Source of the DNA: Verrucomicrobiota bacterium
GTDB taxonomy: Bacteria > Verrucomicrobiota > Verrucomicrobiia > Chthoniobacterales > UBA10450
Assembly: GCA_003219225.1 (NCBI GenBank)
Contig: QHPZ01000249.1
Coordinates: forward strand, 1-7,190
Direction: 5' to 3'
Length of the DNA stretch: 7,190 nt
Shown here: positions 5,713 to 7,190 of the stretch, in pieces
How positions within the stretch are numbered: position 1 is the first letter of the stretch
Layout of the letters: each line of letters starts with the position of its first letter
The notes under the pieces: generated by a model
Databases searched by the model: none
The model's input: only the letters and a program-made list of their open reading frames with translations
Told to the model about the DNA's origin: nothing
Translations under genes and position numbers: made by a program

Positions 5713-6318
5713 TCAAAACGAATAGGTCGCGCCGACTTGCGGGCCGAGCAGATTCAAACTCGGGTTCGGATCAGTTTGTCCGCCGTTCGAAAGATGCTGA
5801 TAAAGCGCGCCGGCGTTCAGTTTCCAGTGCGCGTTTAGCCGATAAGACACGCCGATCGCGCTCAAAATATTGAAAGTAAAATCCTGCCCCTGTGCGCCGG
5901 GAATACTCGCGTGACTGTCGATCCAACCCAAACCGAGACCGCCCGAAACGTAAGGAATGAAGCGTGACCCACGCGGCAGGAAATTGTAACGCAGTCCAAA
6001 ATTGAAGCCGAAATAATGGTTCTCGATGCCGCGGAAAATCGGTTCGGCGATCGCGCTGAGGTAAAATTGATTGTAGCCGCGCAACCAATCGTCGCGATCC
6101 ATCACACCCCAGCGAACGCGCCCAGTTAGGAATTCCGCGCCGATTTCGTAGCTGTGCGGGCTGTTGATGAAACCGAGCAGGTATCCGGATTCAACGGCGA
6201 GTTCGAAGCCGGGCGGGTTGAGCTGATCGACCGAAGCGAGCGATGAAATTGCTGGGCCGGCGAACGCGTGCGACGCCAAAGCGAATGCGAGAACAATCAG
6301 CGCGCGAAACATTTTCAT
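5713..6318 (-). CDS. PagL-like lipid A 3-O-deacylase / acyloxyacyl hydrolase family outer-membrane protein
   Basis: This 201-residue protein has a signal peptide (1-20, cleavage after AFA) and a beta-barrel pattern of alternating aromatic and small residues. It ends in Phe (GATYSF), as outer-membrane barrel proteins do. The PagL family removes the 3-O acyl chain from lipid A. The active-site segment QHLSNGGQTDPNPSLN (174-189) contains His175 and Ser177, matching the H126/S128 pair of Pseudomonas PagL, and Asn178 and Asn185, matching N129 and N136. The spacing that should give the catalytic Glu140 gives Asn189 here. I infer a PagL-like barrel. Whether it is an active deacylase is open, and non-enzymatic relatives are possible. 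The glycines of YVSGGLGLGW (123-132) fit a barrel strand. The gene heads a two-gene unit with the Nudix gene. A 54-bp palindromic element ends 42 bp upstream of its start. No Shine-Dalgarno sequence is visible. Confidence 0.8.
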   Translation of the reverse strand: MKMFRALIVLAFALASHAFAGPAISSLASVDQLNPPGFELAVESGYLLGFINSPHSYEIGAEFLTGRVRWGVMDRDDWLRGYNQFYLSAIAEPIFRGIENHYFGFNFGLRYNFLPRGSRFIPYVSGGLGLGWIDSHASIPGAQGQDFTFNILSAIGVSYRLNAHWKLNAGALYQHLSNGGQTDPNPSLNLLGPQVGATYSF

Positions 6319-6329
6319 TCGGGCGCGCT

Positions 6330-6357
6330 ACGATAGAAGCGGTTGATTGGATTGCAA
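6330..6357 (-). promoter_or_regulatory. Candidate promoter for the PagL-like gene
   Basis: In the 42 bp between the palindromic element and the ATG at 6318, the minus strand has TTGCAA (plus 6352-6357) and TATCGT (plus 6330-6335) with a 16-bp spacer. Each matches four of six sigma-70 positions. The inferred start would leave an almost leaderless transcript. This would agree with the missing ribosome binding site, but the match is weak. Confidence 0.2.
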
Positions 6358-6360
6358 TTT

Positions 6361-6414
6361 GGTAGGGACGCCGCGCTGCGGCGTCCGCGGTCGGCGCAGC
6401 GCGCCGATCCTACC
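6361..6414. repeat. 54-bp two-hairpin palindromic element (GGTAGG...CCTACC)
   Basis: The outer arms GGTAGG (6361-6366) and CCTACC (6409-6414) are exact inverted repeats. Inside them are two back-to-back hairpins. The first has a perfect 9-bp stem (GGACGCCGC 6366-6374, loop GCT, GCGGCGTCC 6378-6386). The second is about 9 bp with one G-U wobble (GGTCGGCGC, loop AGC, then GCGCCGATC). The whole could fold as a three-way junction in RNA or extruded DNA. The element contains the TAG stop codon (6412-6410) of the pseudouridine synthase gene on the minus strand. It begins with the same ten bases (GGTAGGGACG) as the copy at 6687-6784 read on the minus strand. It may also act as a terminator after the pseudouridine synthase gene, but no T-tract follows. 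Confidence 0.8.
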
Positions 6415-7190
6415 GCACAAACTCGGCAAGATCGGCGGGCAACGGACTCGTCCACTCAGGTTCGCCCGCAATGCCGAGTTTGGTCGAGTGCAGCGCGTGG
6501 CGCGGCAAAAGTAATTGTCGCGCCAGATCGTCGGTCCAGCCAGTTTTGATAAACCGGAGATAAAGCTGCTCGTCTGGACCATAAATTTTGTCGCCCACAA
6601 TCGGATGACCGGTCGAGGCAAGGTGCACTCGAATCTGATGCGTGCGTCCGGTGCGCGGAATCGCACGCACGATTGCGAATTTAGCTGGTAGGGCGCGACC
6701 GTCCGCCACGGGACGGATTCGCCGCGGCGAACCGGGCGCGCCGTCTGCCGATCTGTGCGCACGGCCCGTCCGTCCGTCCCTACCAACGCCCGTAAGAAAA
6801 CGTCGCTCGACCGAAAATTCAGTGCGCGCCGGCGCGCCGGCCGGATGGATGGTTTGCTTTAGCCAAATCGCGGAGGGCCGATGTTTACCTTGTCGATCCA
6901 GCGGCGCGTCGACGATCTTGCGCTCCCACTTTGGCCAGCCCCAGACGATGGCCAGATATTCCTTGTGCAGTTGTTGGCGCTGCATCGACAAACCGAACCG
7001 GCGGGCAGCGGCCGAATTTTTCGCCACCAGGACAAGCCCGCTCGTTTCGCGGTCGAGCCGGTTCACAATCGAGACCTGTCCGCCGTTGGCAATTTCAAAC
7101 GCGAGTAATTCGCGCAACTCTTTCCAAAGCGTCGGCTGTCCGTCGGGCTTTGTTGGATGGGCGAGGAGAAACGGCGGCTTGTCGACGACG
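6410..7190 (-). CDS. RluA-family RNA pseudouridine synthase, 5' end missing, with in-frame palindromic insertion
   Basis: The frame is open to the right edge, giving 259 residues without the true start. The TTG at 7117 is internal, since family-like sequence (VVDKPPFLLAHPTKPDGQPT) continues upstream of it. The protein would convert uridine to pseudouridine in rRNA or tRNA; the target cannot be assigned. Partial-protein residues 41-50 (IVNRLDRETS) are the catalytic motif, with Asp46 the expected nucleophile and Asn in place of the usual His of HRLD. LHKEYLAIVWG (74-84) and PRTGRTHQIRVHLASTGHPIVGDKIYG (178-204) are the other family motifs, and RHALHSTKLG (230-239) leads to the usual C-terminus. 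Residues 136-168 are a Gly/Arg/Ala/Pro-rich segment with no family counterpart. They are encoded by a 98-bp palindromic element placed between strands EFSVERRFLTGV and KFAIVRAIP. The frame is preserved. The stop codon lies in a second element. Confidence 0.88.
   Translation of the reverse strand, partial: VVDKPPFLLAHPTKPDGQPTLWKELRELLAFEIANGGQVSIVNRLDRETSGLVLVAKNSAAARRFGLSMQRQQLHKEYLAIVWGWPKWERKIVDAPLDRQGKHRPSAIWLKQTIHPAGAPARTEFSVERRFLTGVGRDGRTGRAHRSADGAPGSPRRIRPVADGRALPAKFAIVRAIPRTGRTHQIRVHLASTGHPIVGDKIYGPDEQLYLRFIKTGWTDDLARQLLLPRHALHSTKLGIAGEPEWTSPLPADLAEFVR
6687..6784. repeat. 98-bp palindromic element inserted in frame in the pseudouridine synthase gene
   Basis: The ends are exact inverted repeats, GGTAGGG (6687-6693) and CCCTACC (6778-6784), extendable by one T/A pair on each side. 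Internal complementarity includes GGGACGGA (6710-6717) with TCCGTCCC (6773-6780). There is also a perfect 14-bp palindrome TTCGCCGCGGCGAA (6718-6731). Read on the minus strand, it opens with GGTAGGGACG, as does the 54-bp copy on the plus strand. No direct target-site duplication is evident. It adds about 33 residues to the host protein without a stop codon. It is probably a mobilised non-autonomous repeat of the REP/MITE type, since no transposase is present. Confidence 0.8.

Noticed and set aside
6824..6837. Perfect 14-bp palindrome GCGCGCCGGCGCGC near the insertion
   Set aside because: It encodes the Gly-Ala-Pro-Ala run of the pseudouridine synthase, lacks the GGTAGG ends and is readily explained by GC-rich codons.
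1..7190. CRISPR array, tRNA or rRNA gene, transposase, defence system or phage gene
   Set aside because: No regularly spaced repeats, cloverleaf with conserved tRNA bases, rRNA segments or mobile-element proteins were seen on either strand.

Overview
The window looks like a stretch of GC-rich chromosome from a Gram-negative bacterium. The outer-membrane PagL-type protein with a C-terminal Phe, the secreted and inner-membrane proteins and the protein styles suggest the Verrucomicrobiota (soil Chthoniobacterales-like). That placement rests on remembered family resemblance and is an inference. There is no rRNA, tRNA, CRISPR array, transposase or phage gene. The coding density is very high and no gene-free stretch exceeds about 100 bp.

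Layout. Positions 1-539 (minus) hold the N-terminal part of a trans-2-enoyl-CoA reductase-like (MECR/ETR) oxidoreductase that runs off the left edge. Its start codon lies 2 bp from the start of a divergent cation diffusion facilitator (542-1456, plus). That gene converges on a four-ORF minus-strand cluster read from 4186 down to 1498: a Ste24-like M48 membrane protease, a split gene resembling an anti-sigma or membrane-anchor protein (ORFs 2566-2823 and 2196-2681), and a nucleoside phosphorylase/MTA-SAH nucleosidase-type protein. The genes in this cluster overlap, which suggests coupled translation. Across a 96-bp divergent region lie two plus-strand genes of unknown function, a small exported protein (4283-4609) and a single-pass membrane protein (4611-5075), 1 bp apart. 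They converge on a minus-strand pair, a PagL-like outer-membrane lipid A deacylase homologue (5713-6318) followed without a gap by a Nudix-type protein (5098-5712). At the right edge is an RluA-family pseudouridine synthase (6410-7190, minus, 5' end missing).

The most notable signal is a pair of palindromic repeat elements bounded by GGTAGG...CCTACC. One, of 98 bp (6687-6784), sits in frame inside the pseudouridine synthase gene and encodes about 33 extra Arg/Gly/Ala/Pro-rich residues between two conserved beta strands. The other, of 54 bp (6361-6414), folds into two hairpins, overlaps the 3' end of the same gene and supplies its stop codon. The situation resembles the Rickettsia palindromic elements that insert in frame into genes. 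I do not know a named family for this sequence.

Other points of interest are the apparent frameshift and loss of the membrane helix in the anti-sigma-like gene, an Asn where Pseudomonas PagL has its catalytic Glu, and the almost gapless head-to-head gene starts at 539/542.
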